From Streptococcus parasanguinis (GTDB lineage: Bacteria; Bacillota; Bacilli; Lactobacillales; Streptococcaceae): a stretch of DNA of 64,000 bases. Positions within the stretch are counted from its first letter, which is position 1. Each line of letters opens with the position of its first letter. The DNA lies in NCBI RefSeq assembly GCF_023109675.1, contig NZ_JALDUR010000001.1, positions 258,259 through 322,258 on the forward strand. Reading direction: 5' to 3'. The translations under genes and the position numbers were made by a program. Positions 7,426-17,421 of this stretch are shown here, piece after piece. Below the pieces are notes generated by a model, which worked only from the letters and a program-made list of their open reading frames with translations, was not told the DNA's origin and did no database searches.

Positions 7426-7725
7426 GATTCATTTATAATACTGTCACATATGATACAGTATACTCCTTTCTAGGAAGAATTCTTATTATTCCTATCTTTA
7501 TTATAGGCCTACAGCAATTTAGATTCAATTTTTAATATGTGAAAGTAGTTTCAGAATAATTTACAAAACAAAAATAAAGTACACTTTTTAAAGAATGTAC
7601 TTTATGCTTCTAATTCAGTTGTATCAATGGTTTAGCTTTAGTTTAGTCAATTGTACATAAACTTTTAGTTTTCTTCAAAAAATAAAAATGAGTTCCAATT
7701 GTTAAAATGAATCAAGAAAATACAA
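7426..7725. other. AT-rich intergenic region
   Basis: 300 bp without a gene. It holds an 8-bp inverted repeat (AAAGTACA/TGTACTTT, 7576-7603). Its last 45 bp are the conserved AT-rich flank that follows family A repeats. Confidence 0.5.
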
Positions 7726-7861
7726 AAACTTTCCGCCGTGAGAAAAGTGCTAGAAACACTATTGTTTCTAGCACTCGGGAGTTTTGGAACCTTAGGTCCA
7801 AAACTAAGTCATGGAACTTCTACGAAGTTCGCTGACGTCCGTGCTCACCTAAGGAAAGTTT
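7726..7861 (-). repeat. Family A structured repeat, copy 1
   Basis: 136 bp between AAACTTTCC and GGAAAGTTT. Read on the minus strand it starts about 30 bp after the stop of the exporter subunit gene. Its stems read GAACTTC/GAAGTTC, AGTTTTGGA/TCCAAAACT and GTGCTAGAAACA/TGTTTCTAGCAC. Confidence 0.95.
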
Positions 7862-7892
7862 TAAGAAGACTTTGTTACCAACATGACAAATG

Positions 7893-8360
7893 CTAGTTAG
7901 CATTGGTCATTTTTCTTTTTTGATAGCGTTGATAAGAATGGTAGAGTTTCAAAACGACAGATCCACTAGCCATCCCGATGGAGATCACCAAGGCCAGAAT
8001 AACCACCAGGGTCACGCTGGTCACTGCCTGACGATATTGGCCACTGACAAAAAAGGAAGTAGTTCGATAGGAAATATATCCAGGAACCAAGGGCGCGAGA
8101 ATGGACAACATAAAGACCACGACAGGCGTCTTGAGAATGATACTTAAAATCTGACTGATACAGGAGCCGACAATGGCTGCGATAAAGGTCGCAACGATGA
8201 CATTGGTAGGCCCTTTCAGGATATAGTAGAGTAGCCAGATGCCCATACCGAGGATCCCTCCAGGAATCAACATGGAGCGCTGCACATTTAGGACAATTAA
8301 AAAGGTGATGATGGCAATCAAACTGGCCACCGCTTGGATTAAAAATTCAGTTAGGTTCAT
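7893..8360 (-). CDS. Threonine/serine exporter, small membrane subunit (ThrE_2 type)
   Basis: 155 residues, almost all hydrophobic in about five helices, of the DUF3815/ThrE_2 family. With its partner it forms a split version of the ThrE amino-acid exporter. The GPTNVIVATFIAAIVGSC and APLVPGYISYR motifs, the latter a typical VPG-type element, are visible. The start lies 4 nt after the partner's stop, so the two are a translationally coupled operon. Substrate (Thr/Ser or another small molecule) is inferred from family only. The family A repeat follows. Confidence 0.85.
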   Translation of the reverse strand: MNLTEFLIQAVASLIAIITFLIVLNVQRSMLIPGGILGMGIWLLYYILKGPTNVIVATFIAAIVGSCISQILSIILKTPVVVFMLSILAPLVPGYISYRTTSFFVSGQYRQAVTSVTLVVILALVISIGMASGSVVLKLYHSYQRYQKRKMTNAN

Positions 8361-8364
8361 TATT

Positions 8365-9123
8365 TTATTTCATAAGGACGAGGGCGACCGTTGTACCGGC
8401 ACCAAGTGCAAGAGTAATGAGGAGAGTCTCAAAGAGTTTGCTCATCCCAGAGTTGAGGTGGTAATTCATCAGATCTCGGACGGCATTGGTCATAGCGATT
8501 CCAGGAACGAAGGGCATGACACAGCCTGCGATAATGAGATCGGTATTGGAAGGAAAACCACTATAGCGCGTCCAGATATGGGCCAAAAAACCAAAGACAA
8601 AGGCGGCCGCAAAGGCAGTGACAAAAGGAATGCGAACGTATTTCTCAACGACAAGAGAAAAAGCAAAGGCAAAGACAGTCGCAATACCTGCTCCAATCGC
8701 ATCATAGAAATTTCCTCCAAACATGATGGAGAAGAAAGGGGCACTGAGGGTTGCCGCAATGGTCAACTGGAGATTAGTATAAGGAACGCGCTTCATTTTC
8801 AACTCGCTCAGGGCCTGGTAGGCTTGCTCGAGATCGATCTCTCCAGAGACGAGTTGACGAGAGATCTGATTGACATCACAGACCTTTTCGATATTGTAAT
8901 TGGTCCGCAAGATCCGTTTCATGCGTGTGACATTGGCATTCTCAATTGAAAAGAAAATAGCGACTGGCATCGCTAAAACATTGCAATCGACGATTCCCTG
9001 TGAATGGGCGATCCGGATCATGGTATCTTCGACCCGGTGAATCTCAGAACCACTCTCTATCAGGAGGGTTCCAGCTAACATCAGGACGTCGATCACTTGG
9101 TTGATCTGTTTTGACTCTTCCAT
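8365..9123 (-). CDS. Threonine/serine exporter, large subunit (ThrE / DUF1212)
   Basis: 252 residues. An N-terminal cytoplasmic part (about 1-110: AGTLLIESGSEIHRVEDTM, typical of the family) is followed by about five membrane helices with the conserved VMPFVPGIAMTNAVRDL motif near residue 210. The split two-gene layout with the small ThrE_2 subunit is usual in Firmicutes. Member of a two-gene operon. ThrE proteins export threonine and serine across the membrane; direct evidence in streptococci is not implied. Confidence 0.88.
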   Translation of the reverse strand: MEESKQINQVIDVLMLAGTLLIESGSEIHRVEDTMIRIAHSQGIVDCNVLAMPVAIFFSIENANVTRMKRILRTNYNIEKVCDVNQISRQLVSGEIDLEQAYQALSELKMKRVPYTNLQLTIAATLSAPFFSIMFGGNFYDAIGAGIATVFAFAFSLVVEKYVRIPFVTAFAAAFVFGFLAHIWTRYSGFPSNTDLIIAGCVMPFVPGIAMTNAVRDLMNYHLNSGMSKLFETLLITLALGAGTTVALVLMK

Positions 9124-9261
9124 AATTTCCTTCTTACTAAATAATCTGTTTCTATTATAGCAAAAAAGGACGAGAGACAGAACTAAAATTTGACAATTCT
9201 AGTTTGTTTCTTATCCTTTCTGAATTCGTTTAGAATAGCTATTGTTTAGGCTTATCATTCG

Positions 9262-9375
9262 TTAACTCGGGTGGTGGTGCTGCACGGTGCTATCCTGGAC
9301 GAGAAGGGTTGCTAAAAAGATCAGTGCAATCAGGATAAAGAGCCAAATAATAGCGAAAATAAATGTTAAAAACAT
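9262..9375 (-). CDS. 37-aa membrane peptide with strong promoter
   Basis: ATG at 9375, stop at 9262. The peptide begins MFLTFIFAIIWLFILIAL, one long hydrophobic helix, and ends VQHHHPS, with three adjacent histidines. AAGGGGTG lies 5 nt before the ATG. A consensus promoter is 33 bp upstream. No clear terminator follows. The unit sits between the exporter operon and pflB. Function unknown. Confidence 0.7.
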   Translation of the reverse strand: MFLTFIFAIIWLFILIALIFLATLLVQDSTVQHHHPS

Positions 9376-9407
9376 AGGATCACCCCTTCTATCTTATTTA
9401 CAGCTCT

Positions 9408-9436
9408 ACTATAACACTTGGAGAAAACGCTGACAA
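9408..9436 (-). promoter_or_regulatory. Sigma-A promoter of the 37-aa peptide gene
   Basis: Minus strand TTGTCA, 17-bp spacer, TATAGT. Confidence 0.8.
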
Positions 9437-9497
9437 ACCCTATATAGTAAGCTCTTAAACTCTTTCAAAATTCAGAATACTCTTGCGATGGGGATGA

Positions 9498-9527
9498 AAA
9501 AAACCAGCCGTTTCCGACTGGTTTTTT
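9498..9527 (-). terminator. Terminator after pflB
   Basis: AAAAACCAGTCGG and CCGNCTGGTTTTT-type pairing around GAAA; a T-run follows on the minus strand. Confidence 0.9.
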
Positions 9528-9543
9528 AAGATCTATTTGAATC

Positions 9544-11859
9544 TTAGTTCAAGGCATCATCCATTGAAAGAACTTCGTGGAAGACACGTTGTGTCAATTC
9601 AGTTTTTTGTTCTGGAGTGAGGTATTTCGTGTTTACACAGTATCCAGAGATACGTACGATTACGTCTTCACCTGACATGATCTTTTCGTAAACATCGTTC
9701 AAGTCCATAACGTTCAAGTTAACGTGTTGTCCACCGTTTTCGAAGTATCCATCAAGGATGGTTACCAAGTTATCAACTTGTTCGTCACGAGTTTTACCAA
9801 GAGCACGTGGTGAAACTTGAGTAGTGAGTGAGATACCATCAGCTGCATAACCAAAGTCAAGGCTAGCAAGTGAGTTCAAGTTTTGCAACCATCCACCTTT
9901 AGCTTTGTTAGATGGGTTAGCACCTGGTGAGAAGAATTCCAATTTAGACAAGTTCACAGAACCATCTTCGTTGAGGTATACCCCTTTGTGGACTGGTGAG
10001 TTACCAGTTTGTTTAGAGTAAGCAACGTTAGAAGTGATAGTCAAAAGTGAAACTGTAGCTTCTGCGTTCTTGTAAAGTTTGTGGCTGCGAAGACGAGTAG
10101 TGTAAGCTTCGATCAACCATTCTGCCAATTCGTTAGAACGTGGGTCATCTTCACCCCAACGTGGGTATTCACCGATTGTTTCGTAATCGTAGATGTAACC
10201 ATCTTCGTCACGGATTGGTTTAACAGTAGCGTATTTGATTGCTGACAATGTATCAACAGTGTTGGCGAATCCACAGATACCGAATCCCATGTTAGCGCGT
10301 TGGTGAGTTGGCAAGAAGGCCATTTGAACTGCTTCGTAGTTGTACTTATCAGTCATGTAGTGGATGATGTTCAAAGCATCTACGTAAGTGTCAGTCAACC
10401 AGTCAAGTGATTTTTCGAAGTTTGCTTTAACAGATTCGAATTCAAGAACTTCGTCACGGATAGGATCGATGTCAAATACTTTGTAGTCTTTATGAACGTC
10501 GTCATAACCACCGTTCAAACCAGTAAGAAGAGCTTTAAGCACGTTTACACGAGCACCGAAGTACTGGATGTTGTGGCGTTGTTCTTCGTTTTCTGGGTCA
10601 AGTGGAGATACACAACATGAGATACAGCTCATTTCACCGTATCCGTCTTTAGCCATTGTTGTTACACCTTCGTATTGGATAGAAGAGTGTTTGTGGCTCA
10701 TGTGCATACAGTAGCGACGGAAGCTGTATGGCAATTTGTCAGTCCAAAGAACTGTCAAGTTTGGTTCTGGCGAGTTACCGATGTTGTCCAAAGTGTTCAA
10801 GAAACGGTAGTCCATCTTCGTAACACGGTGACGTCCGTCGTTACCCATACCAGCCATAGAAGTTGTGATGAAGGTTGGGTCACCTGAGTACAATTGGTCG
10901 TAAGCTTTTGTACGAGCAAATTTAACTGTACGCAATTTCATAACGAAATCGTCAACGAATTCTTGGATTTCTGATTCAGTGTAAGTACCACGAGCCAAGT
11001 CACGTTCAGCGTAGATATCCAAAACGATTGGCACACGTCCAAGAGAAGTAGCAGCACCGTTGATCACACGGCAGACAGCCATGAAGGCGATGTTTGTCCA
11101 TTGGATTGCTTCTTTTGTATCGAAGGCAGGACGACGTACGTCTACACCATAAAGGTCACCCAATTTAACAACTTCTTGAAGTGCTTGGTATTGAAGGTTT
11201 ACTTCTTCACGAAGACGGATTGATTCTTCATCGATTTCAGTAATAGAGTTCCAGTCGTTTGCTTTTTCAGCCATCAAGTAGTCAGCACCGTAAAGAGCAA
11301 GACGTGCATAAACACCGATGATACGTCCACGAGAGTATGCATCTGGAAGACCAGTTACAGTGTGAGCGTGACGAGCGCGACGGATGTTAGAAGTGTAAGC
11401 ACGGAAGATACCATCGTTTACAGTTGTAACGTATTTTGTGAAGATTTCATGAACTGCTGGATCTGGTTCGTATCCATTTTCTTTCAAAGTAGTTTCCGCC
11501 ATACGGATACCACCACGAGGCATGAAGTTCAATTTGAACAATTCATCATTTTGGATACCGAAGATCAATTCGTTTTCTTTGTCGATATATCCTGCTGCGA
11601 TATCAGCGATAGATGTTGGACGGTTATCGTATGGGAAACGAGTTTCTTCGTAATGAGCTTTTGTTTCTTCAACAATCTTCTTGATGTGAAGAGAACGTTC
11701 AGTTGGACCAGCTAGGAAGCTTTCATCTCCATCATAAGGTGTGTAGTTAGCTTGAACGAAGCGAGAAACGCTTGCTTTTTCTTTCCAATCTTCACCTTTG
11801 AAGCCTTCCCAGGCTTTGTCAAAAATATCTTGTGCCTCAACGACTGTTTTAACAACCAT
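9544..11859 (-). CDS. pflB: Formate acetyltransferase (pyruvate formate-lyase)
   Basis: Converts pyruvate and CoA to acetyl-CoA and formate in mixed-acid fermentation. The 771-residue protein has full family length. The adjacent active-site cysteines are in [13 protein letters not shown] near residue 412, and the glycyl-radical motif [12 protein letters not shown] is near residue 740. It needs the radical-SAM activase PflA, which is not in the window, and is oxygen-sensitive. Starts at ATG with AGAGGA upstream. A single-gene unit with consensus promoter, an overlapping cre-like site and its own terminator. Strong codon bias suggests high expression. Confidence 0.98.
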   Translation of the reverse strand: MVVKTVVEAQDIFDKAWEGFKGEDWKEKASVSRFVQANYTPYDGDESFLAGPTERSLHIKKIVEETKAHYEETRFPYDNRPTSIADIAAGYIDKENELIFGIQNDELFKLNFMPRGGIRMAETTLKENGYEPDPAVHEIFTKYVTTVNDGIFRAYTSNIRRARHAHTVTGLPDAYSRGRIIGVYARLALYGADYLMAEKANDWNSITEIDEESIRLREEVNLQYQALQEVVKLGDLYGVDVRRPAFDTKEAIQWTNIAFMAVCRVINGAATSLGRVPIVLDIYAERDLARGTYTESEIQEFVDDFVMKLRTVKFARTKAYDQLYSGDPTFITTSMAGMGNDGRHRVTKMDYRFLNTLDNIGNSPEPNLTVLWTDKLPYSFRRYCMHMSHKHSSIQYEGVTTMAKDGYGEMSCISCCVSPLDPENEEQRHNIQYFGARVNVLKALLTGLNGGYDDVHKDYKVFDIDPIRDEVLEFESVKANFEKSLDWLTDTYVDALNIIHYMTDKYNYEAVQMAFLPTHQRANMGFGICGFANTVDTLSAIKYATVKPIRDEDGYIYDYETIGEYPRWGEDDPRSNELAEWLIEAYTTRLRSHKLYKNAEATVSLLTITSNVAYSKQTGNSPVHKGVYLNEDGSVNLSKLEFFSPGANPSNKAKGGWLQNLNSLASLDFGYAADGISLTTQVSPRALGKTRDEQVDNLVTILDGYFENGGQHVNLNVMDLNDVYEKIMSGEDVIVRISGYCVNTKYLTPEQKTELTQRVFHEVLSMDDALN

Positions 11860-11914
11860 TTTTATTTTCCTCTATTGTCTTTCTAGCAACTATATCTGTT
11901 GCACTTACAATAGT

Positions 11915-11943
11915 AGTATACCATACAGAAACCGGTTACACAA
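11915..11943 (-). promoter_or_regulatory. pflB promoter
   Basis: Minus strand TTGTGT, 17-bp spacer ending TGG, TATACT (extended -10). Confidence 0.85.
11927..11940 (-). promoter_or_regulatory. cre (CcpA) site in the pflB promoter
   Basis: TGTAACCGGTTTCT matches the cre consensus TGWAANCGNTNWCA at every defined base except the last. It lies between and over the -35 and -10 boxes, where bound CcpA would block polymerase. Confidence 0.7.
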
Positions 11944-12070
11944 AGACGAATTGCGAAAAATAGCAGATTCTTTTATAATACAGTTTCAACTCTTCTGCGA
12001 TACTGTACTACATTTTTGAAAATGAACACGAATTTCCATCAATTTTCATGTTTTTAGGAGGGGCCGATTT

Positions 12071-12099
12071 TTGCAATTCTAAAATTTTCTTCTTATAAT
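12071..12099 (+). promoter_or_regulatory. dinB promoter
   Basis: TTGCAA, 17-bp spacer, TATAAT, 20 bp before the dinB ATG. Confidence 0.85.
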
Positions 12100-12119
12100 A
12101 GAAAAAAGGAGGGTGAAAA

Positions 12120-13226
12120 ATGCTGATATTTCCATTGGTGAATGATACGAGTCGCAAGATTATTCATATTGATATGGATGCATTTTTTGCTGCCGTCGAA
12201 GAAAGAGACAACCCTAGTTTGAAGGGCAAGCCTGTCGTGATTGGCCAGGACCCTCGTCAGTCAGGAGGGAGAGGTGTTGTCTCGACTTGTAACTATGAAG
12301 CAAGGAAATATGGCATTCATTCAGCTATGAGCTCTAAAGAAGCGCTGGACCTTTGTCCTCAAGCGATTTTTATCTCTGGAAATTATGAGAAATACCGAGA
12401 AGTAGGTGAGCAGGTCCGTGAGATTTTCAAGCGCTATACAGATCTGATCGAGCCTATGAGTATTGATGAAGCCTATCTAGATGTGACGGAAAATAAAATC
12501 CAGAGCAAATCAGCTGTCAAAATCGCTCGCTTGATTCAGCATGCGATCTGGGAAGAGCTGCATCTCACAGCTTCAGCAGGTGTCTCTTATAATAAGTTTT
12601 TGGCAAAGATGGCAAGTGACTACCAAAAACCCCGTGGCCTAACGGTGGTCTTGCCGGAGGATGCCGAGGATTTCCTGAGCCAGATGGACATTGCCAAATT
12701 TCACGGGGTAGGAAAGAAGACAGTGGAGCGCCTGCATGAGATGGAGGTCTATACTGGCGCGGATCTTTTAGCTATCCCGGAGATGACCTTGATCGATCGA
12801 TTTGGGCGCTTTGGCTATGATCTCTTTCGTAAGGCGCGAGGGATTCACAATAGCCCTGTCAAGAGCCATCGGATCCGCAAGTCGATCGGAAAAGAGCGGA
12901 CCTACCGCAAGCTCCTTTATGCTGAAGATGATATTGTAGAAGAAATTGCAAATCTGTCCAGTAAGGTAGCCCAATCGCTGGAAAAACACGGCAAGCAAGG
13001 AAAGACCTTGGTTTTAAAGGTGCGCTATGGAGACTTCACCACCCTGACCAAGCGGATCCCCCTGACGGAGCCAACACGAGAGGCTGAGCGGATCAATCGT
13101 TCCGCTCGCCAAATTTTTCAAGAAATCGAATCGACAAATACTGGAATCCGCCTCTTGGGTGTCACCATGACCAACTTTGTTGATCATACTGAACTGCCTC
13201 TGGTAGAAGAAGAAAAAGACAACTAG
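12120..13226 (+). CDS. dinB: DNA polymerase IV (Y-family)
   Basis: Error-prone translesion polymerase. 368 residues, standard length. Catalytic acidic residues are in [13 protein letters not shown] (residues about 15-27) and [11 protein letters not shown] (about 113-123). The palm/finger part is followed by a thumb helix-hairpin-helix ([12 protein letters not shown], about residue 190) and the little-finger domain. AAGGAGGGTG precedes the ATG. It is divergent from pflB and convergent with recD2, with a shared terminator. No LexA/HdiR-type operator was recognised. Confidence 0.97.
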   Translation: MLIFPLVNDTSRKIIHIDMDAFFAAVEERDNPSLKGKPVVIGQDPRQSGGRGVVSTCNYEARKYGIHSAMSSKEALDLCPQAIFISGNYEKYREVGEQVREIFKRYTDLIEPMSIDEAYLDVTENKIQSKSAVKIARLIQHAIWEELHLTASAGVSYNKFLAKMASDYQKPRGLTVVLPEDAEDFLSQMDIAKFHGVGKKTVERLHEMEVYTGADLLAIPEMTLIDRFGRFGYDLFRKARGIHNSPVKSHRIRKSIGKERTYRKLLYAEDDIVEEIANLSSKVAQSLEKHGKQGKTLVLKVRYGDFTTLTKRIPLTEPTREAERINRSARQIFQEIESTNTGIRLLGVTMTNFVDHTELPLVEEEKDN

Positions 13227-13249
13227 TCTATTCACTAGTCGTCTTTTTT
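13215..13249. terminator. Bidirectional terminator between dinB and recD2
   Basis: AAAGACaACTAGT pairs ACTAGTcGTCTTT, with an A-run before and a T-run after. It overlaps the 3' ends of both convergent genes. Confidence 0.85.
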
Positions 13250-15670
13250 GATGTCAAAAAAGGCTGCAATCTCTTCTTCTGTTAGTCCAATCATAGGCGA
13301 GATGGTGTGGAGATTGTCTTCTGTTAGTCGATAGATAGTAGGCTTAGACGTCTCTGCTTTCGTTTCAACAGTTTCTTCCTTGCTTCGTGCAGATTCGACT
13401 GTAGCAGAAGCCATTGCAAGGGATGAAGAATAGTCTGTGGTTGCTTCGCCTCCGTCCAGGTCCTTGAAACGTTCAACCAAATAGGTCTTGCGCGCTGTAC
13501 CTGTATTTTTAGTAGCGAAATCAAAGGCGCTGTATTCTCCTAAGAGGATGAGTTTGCTCTTAGAGCGCGTGATGGCGGTATAGATCAAATTACGCTGCAA
13601 CATCCGGTGGCTTTGATTCGTAATGGGTAAAATCACCACAGGAAATTCGCTTCCTTGCGATTTGTGAATACTCATCGCATAGGCTAAGCGAATCTTGTAC
13701 CATTCATTGCGCGGGTAGACGATTTCATTGCCATCAAATTGGATAGTCAATTCATCTTGCTTCGATTCTGTATATTTTCCGGGGAGAAGATCGGTAATGT
13801 AGCCAATATCTCCATTAAAGACATTGCTTTCTGCATCATTGACCAGATGGATAACCTTGTCTCCATCGCGGTATTGGCAGTCTGGCGTGTCAAAGACGAC
13901 CTGATCTTTGACAGCTGGATTGAGAAGGTCTTGCATGAGTGTATTGATGTTGTCAATGCCGGCCTGGCCCTTGTACATCGGTGCCAAGACTTGGATATCT
14001 CGAGCCGGGATCTGACTGCGAAGGGCAGCAGAGGTGATCTGTTCGATCATCTTAGGGATGTGTTCGCTTCCAGCTTCGAAGTATGAGCGATCGGCTTTTC
14101 GTTCTGTGAAATCTTGAGGAAGCTTACCCTGGCGAATGTCTCCTGCAAGTGAGACAATGGTCGAATCTTCACTCTGACGGAAAATATGTTCGAGTTTGGT
14201 CTGAGGGATGCTTGGGATCTGCAAGAGATCCGCTAGGACTTGTCCAGGACTGACGGATGGTAATTGGTCAGCATCTCCCACAATCAAGAGTTTGGTATCG
14301 GTTGCGATGTTGCTGACTAATTGATTAGCGAGCCAGGTATCGACCATGGAAAACTCGTCCACAATGATAAAATCTGCATCTAGATAGTCCTCTAAGTGGC
14401 TGGTATCATCATCTCCTGTCATTCCCAAATGGCGGTGGATGGTGGCACTCGGAAGTCCTGTCAGCTCATTCATGCGCCGAGCTGCCCGTCCCGTTGGGGC
14501 AGCCAGCAGGATCGGAAGGTCTTTTTTCTTACGCAGATCCAGCTGGTGGAGTTGGGCATAGACACTGATCATCCCATTGATAACGGTGGTTTTTCCTGTT
14601 CCCGGTCCCCCAGTGAGGATAAAGGCCTTGTTTTGAATCGCCTGGTGAATCGCCTCTTTTTGAATAGCATCGTAGTGAATCCCCAGATCTTTTTCAACCT
14701 CTTTAATTGCCTGGTTGATCTTTTCAGGGTTAAATGAAGTCTGCTTTCCTTTCTCCAGCAATCGACCAATGTGACTACGAATTCCTTCTTCCGCAAAGAA
14801 AAGGCTATTGTCAAAGATCTTTGTATCCACGTTTTGGACCTTGTCTTCCTCGATAAGGTGGCCTAATTCTTGGGCGACAGTGGAGGGATCCAATTCTACT
14901 GGACGCGCTGATTCCAAAAGGTCAATGCTATAGCGCAGGAGATCCTTGGCTTCAATATAGGTATTTCCAGTCTCGATAGAGTAGCTGAAGAGACTGTGAA
15001 TCAGACCCGCGCGGAAACGCTCGGGGGCGTCACTTGCGATGCCCAATTCTTCTGCCAGTTGGTCCGCAATTTTAAAGCCCATTCCTTGGATGTCTTCCAC
15101 CAATTGGTAGGGCTGTTGCTCCACGATCTGGAGCGTTTCTTCCTTGTAGAAATCCTGGATTTGAAAGGCTAGTTTATTGGGAATGCCATAATTGGCTAGT
15201 TGGGCGAGAATGCGCTCCGTTCCGTAATTCTGACGGAGTTTATCCACAAAAGCTAGGCGGTTTTTCTTGGAGAGGCCTGTGATGTCTTCTAATTTTTCAG
15301 GGGCTTCTAAGATTTTATCAATGGTGTCTTCTCCATAGAGATCCACGATTTTTTGGGCTGTTTTGAGACCAATTCCCTTGAAGTGATCGCTGGAAAAATA
15401 CTTCACTAAGCCCTTGCTAGAGGGTTTAGCCCGTTCATAGCGACTGATTTTGAGCTGTTCTCCGTATTTAGGATGATGGACCAGCTCCCCCCAGAAGGTG
15501 TAGTCTTCGCCTTCCATGATATCTGCCATGGTGCCCGTCACAATAATCTCAAAATCATCAAAGTCTTCGGCATCGGTATCGCTAATGTCGAGCAGGAGGA
15601 TTCGAAAAAAACTACTGGGATTTTCAAAAATAATGCGCTCAATAGTACCAGAAAAATAATATTCCATCAT
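13235..15670 (-). CDS. recD2: ATP-dependent DNA helicase RecD2 (RecD/TraA type)
   Basis: A 5'-3' superfamily 1B helicase, not part of RecBCD, involved in DNA repair and mismatch tolerance. 811 residues from the Met at 15670, chosen because AAAGGAAAG precedes it; the open frame continues 68 codons further into lepB and is not used. N-terminal OB-like part (YYFSGTIERIIF) then helix-hairpin-helix repeats (about residues 100-250). Walker A is TGGPGTGKTT near residue 355, Walker B IIVDEFSMVD near 437, and the C-terminal motif AMSIHKSQGSEFP. Downstream of rnhC-lepB on the same strand. Confidence 0.95.
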   Translation of the reverse strand: MMEYYFSGTIERIIFENPSSFFRILLLDISDTDAEDFDDFEIIVTGTMADIMEGEDYTFWGELVHHPKYGEQLKISRYERAKPSSKGLVKYFSSDHFKGIGLKTAQKIVDLYGEDTIDKILEAPEKLEDITGLSKKNRLAFVDKLRQNYGTERILAQLANYGIPNKLAFQIQDFYKEETLQIVEQQPYQLVEDIQGMGFKIADQLAEELGIASDAPERFRAGLIHSLFSYSIETGNTYIEAKDLLRYSIDLLESARPVELDPSTVAQELGHLIEEDKVQNVDTKIFDNSLFFAEEGIRSHIGRLLEKGKQTSFNPEKINQAIKEVEKDLGIHYDAIQKEAIHQAIQNKAFILTGGPGTGKTTVINGMISVYAQLHQLDLRKKKDLPILLAAPTGRAARRMNELTGLPSATIHRHLGMTGDDDTSHLEDYLDADFIIVDEFSMVDTWLANQLVSNIATDTKLLIVGDADQLPSVSPGQVLADLLQIPSIPQTKLEHIFRQSEDSTIVSLAGDIRQGKLPQDFTERKADRSYFEAGSEHIPKMIEQITSAALRSQIPARDIQVLAPMYKGQAGIDNINTLMQDLLNPAVKDQVVFDTPDCQYRDGDKVIHLVNDAESNVFNGDIGYITDLLPGKYTESKQDELTIQFDGNEIVYPRNEWYKIRLAYAMSIHKSQGSEFPVVILPITNQSHRMLQRNLIYTAITRSKSKLILLGEYSAFDFATKNTGTARKTYLVERFKDLDGGEATTDYSSSLAMASATVESARSKEETVETKAETSKPTIYRLTEDNLHTISPMIGLTEEEIAAFFDIKKDD

Positions 15671-15692
15671 TTCTTTCCTTTTTATAAGGCAA

Positions 15693-15716
15693 GGCTGGGA
15701 CATACTTGTCTCAGCC
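15693..15716. repeat. Solo family B end hairpin
   Basis: GGCTGGGAC pairs GTCTCAGCC in the lepB-recD2 gap. It resembles the last hairpin of the family B repeat, without the rest of the element. Confidence 0.6.
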
Positions 15717-15734
15717 TCAGTCTGTTGATCTATA

Positions 15735-16385
15735 CTAATAAGTTTTGAAAGGGTAGATAGGCCATAGTCTAAAGACGGCTTGCCCCTTGATTTGTTCTTT
15801 CTTGAAAGCTCCGACCTGACGGCTATCTTTTGAAACGATCCGGTCATCTCCAAGTAAGAGATATTCATCGTCAAGCAACTTCAAAGTAAATTTAGGATTG
15901 CCATCTTTGTCCACTGTAAAGGCTTGAGCTGTATTGGCCAATTGGCGGAAGAGTTCTCCGTTTTCTTCAAAGCCTTTTCCAGTGTAGGTCGATTGCAATT
16001 TATCTTTTTTGAAACGAGCGATATAGTTTTTCAAATAAGGCTCATTGGTCTTTTTCCCATTGATGTAGAGGGTATCGTTATCATATTGGATGGTATCTCC
16101 AGGAAGACCGATGACCCGCTTGACGATGTCCTTGGTTTTGCCGTCGTCATCTTTTTCACTGGCAACAACAATGTCGAAACGATCGATTGAGAGGTGGTTG
16201 ACCACAAGGAGGTACTCGCTATCGGCCAGAGTCGGATCCATCGAATGGCCATCTACCTTGACCGGAGCCCAGAGGTAAATGCGAGAGGCGATGATGAGAC
16301 CAACAATGATACTGAAGAGGCCCCATTCTTTAAGGAATCTCACCACAGGTGAGCTCGATGTATGTTTTGAACTTCTTTTTGACAT
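15735..16385 (-). CDS. lepB: Signal peptidase I
   Basis: Membrane serine protease that removes signal peptides from exported proteins. 216 residues with an N-terminal anchor (about 21-40, GLFSIIVGLIIASRIYLW) and an extracellular catalytic domain. The Ser-Lys dyad is Ser48 in VDGHSMDP and Lys89 in DIVKRVIGLPGD. The conserved box YLLLGDDRIVSKDSR is present. The gene starts 3 nt after the rnhC stop, so the two are co-transcribed, an arrangement common in streptococci. Confidence 0.96.
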   Translation of the reverse strand: MSKRSSKHTSSSPVVRFLKEWGLFSIIVGLIIASRIYLWAPVKVDGHSMDPTLADSEYLLVVNHLSIDRFDIVVASEKDDDGKTKDIVKRVIGLPGDTIQYDNDTLYINGKKTNEPYLKNYIARFKKDKLQSTYTGKGFEENGELFRQLANTAQAFTVDKDGNPKFTLKLLDDEYLLLGDDRIVSKDSRQVGAFKKEQIKGQAVFRLWPIYPFKTY

Positions 16386-16388
16386 GAC

Positions 16389-17285
16389 TTATCTTTCTAG
16401 TAATTTCTTTGCTTTTTCTGTGTTTTTAAAATGGAGTTTGGCACAATAATCCAGAGCTTTCATCCCGTAGGTCTGAAGCAATTTAGCGGCCACTTGGTCT
16501 GATTTAGCTCCTGCTCCACTAGGAAGATTAAAACCCAGTTCCTTGCCCAGATCTTCCAGATTTTGAAGGAAGAGATTGCGGGCGATGATGGAGCTAACTG
16601 CCACAGCTAGATACTTGCTTTCGGCTTTTTCTTCCAACTCAATGGCTTGCGTGACCTGATTTTTCTCAGCTTTTACGTATTTTTGGTAGTTTTTAGCAGT
16701 TGTAAAGGCATCGATCACAATTCGCTCTGCTTGGACTCCCTTATTTAACAGAAGGTAGATGGCCTGATTGTGCAGGGCTACTTTGACCGAAACAGCATTG
16801 TAACCAGAAGCGATGACTTCATTGTACTTCTTTGGAGACAATAAGAGTGCTTGGTGCTGGATATTTTCCTCAAGGAGAGGAGCCAATTGTTGAATTTTTC
16901 GATCATCCAAGGTCTTCGAATCACCAACACCAAGCTTTTTGAGCCAGTCGTGCTGGTCAGGTGTGACAAAGGATGCGACAACGGTGAGTCCACCAAAATA
17001 AGAGCCGTTTCCGACCTCATCGGTTCCGATCATGGCTAGATCTTGTCGTGCAGATGAAGTAGAACGCTTAAGGTTCCCAGCATCTTGCCCGAAAAAGTTC
17101 AGGTAAGGAGTGAGGTCATTGCCCTGGAGCAGGACCTTTCCAGACTTGTAGATCGAAACGGTCGCTCCCTCTAGTCGAAAGAAATAATCCATATGAGGGT
17201 TCTTGCTTTGAGTGAGAGAACTGCGATAGGTATGGACAAAATCAAGGATTTGCTCCTGTGTTGGAGTGAGTGTCATACTTTCCAT
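16389..17285 (-). CDS. rnhC: Ribonuclease HIII
   Basis: Cleaves the RNA strand of RNA-DNA hybrids. 298 residues. An N-terminal substrate-binding domain (about 1-80) precedes the catalytic domain, which begins with [15 protein letters not shown] near residue 95. The start is taken as the Met at 17285 ([10 protein letters not shown]), because alignment from memory with other streptococcal RNase HIII proteins begins there; the frame is open two codons further, to a GTG. A -10 box lies only 8 nt before this ATG and there is no ribosome-binding site, so the transcript is probably leaderless. Heads an rnhC-lepB operon. Confidence 0.95.
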   Translation of the reverse strand: MESMTLTPTQEQILDFVHTYRSSLTQSKNPHMDYFFRLEGATVSIYKSGKVLLQGNDLTPYLNFFGQDAGNLKRSTSSARQDLAMIGTDEVGNGSYFGGLTVVASFVTPDQHDWLKKLGVGDSKTLDDRKIQQLAPLLEENIQHQALLLSPKKYNEVIASGYNAVSVKVALHNQAIYLLLNKGVQAERIVIDAFTTAKNYQKYVKAEKNQVTQAIELEEKAESKYLAVAVSSIIARNLFLQNLEDLGKELGFNLPSGAGAKSDQVAAKLLQTYGMKALDYCAKLHFKNTEKAKKLLER

Positions 17286-17292
17286 AACCACT

Positions 17293-17301
17293 ATTGTACC
17301 A
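17293..17301 (-). promoter_or_regulatory. Extended -10 of rnhC, implying a leaderless transcript
   Basis: Minus strand TGGTACAAT. Transcription would start about 7 nt downstream, at or next to the rnhC ATG. No good -35 box is seen. Confidence 0.55.
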
Positions 17302-17375
17302 CAAATTCAGGGAGAGAGGGAGCAAAAAGAAAGAAAGAATCCACTGGAAAATCCCTGTGAAGAGGGGCTTTGCTA

Positions 17376-17404
17376 CTGACAAAGCTAGCCTTTTTTGGTA
17401 TAAT
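17376..17404 (+). promoter_or_regulatory. zapA operon promoter
   Basis: CTGACA, 17-bp spacer ending TGG, TATAAT (extended -10). Confidence 0.85.
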
Positions 17405-17421
17405 ACCGTGAGGTGATTTTT

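Noticed and set aside
8239..8949. Long plus-strand ORF opposite the ThrE genes
   Set aside because: Antisense shadow of well-supported membrane protein genes; composition is charged and unnatural.
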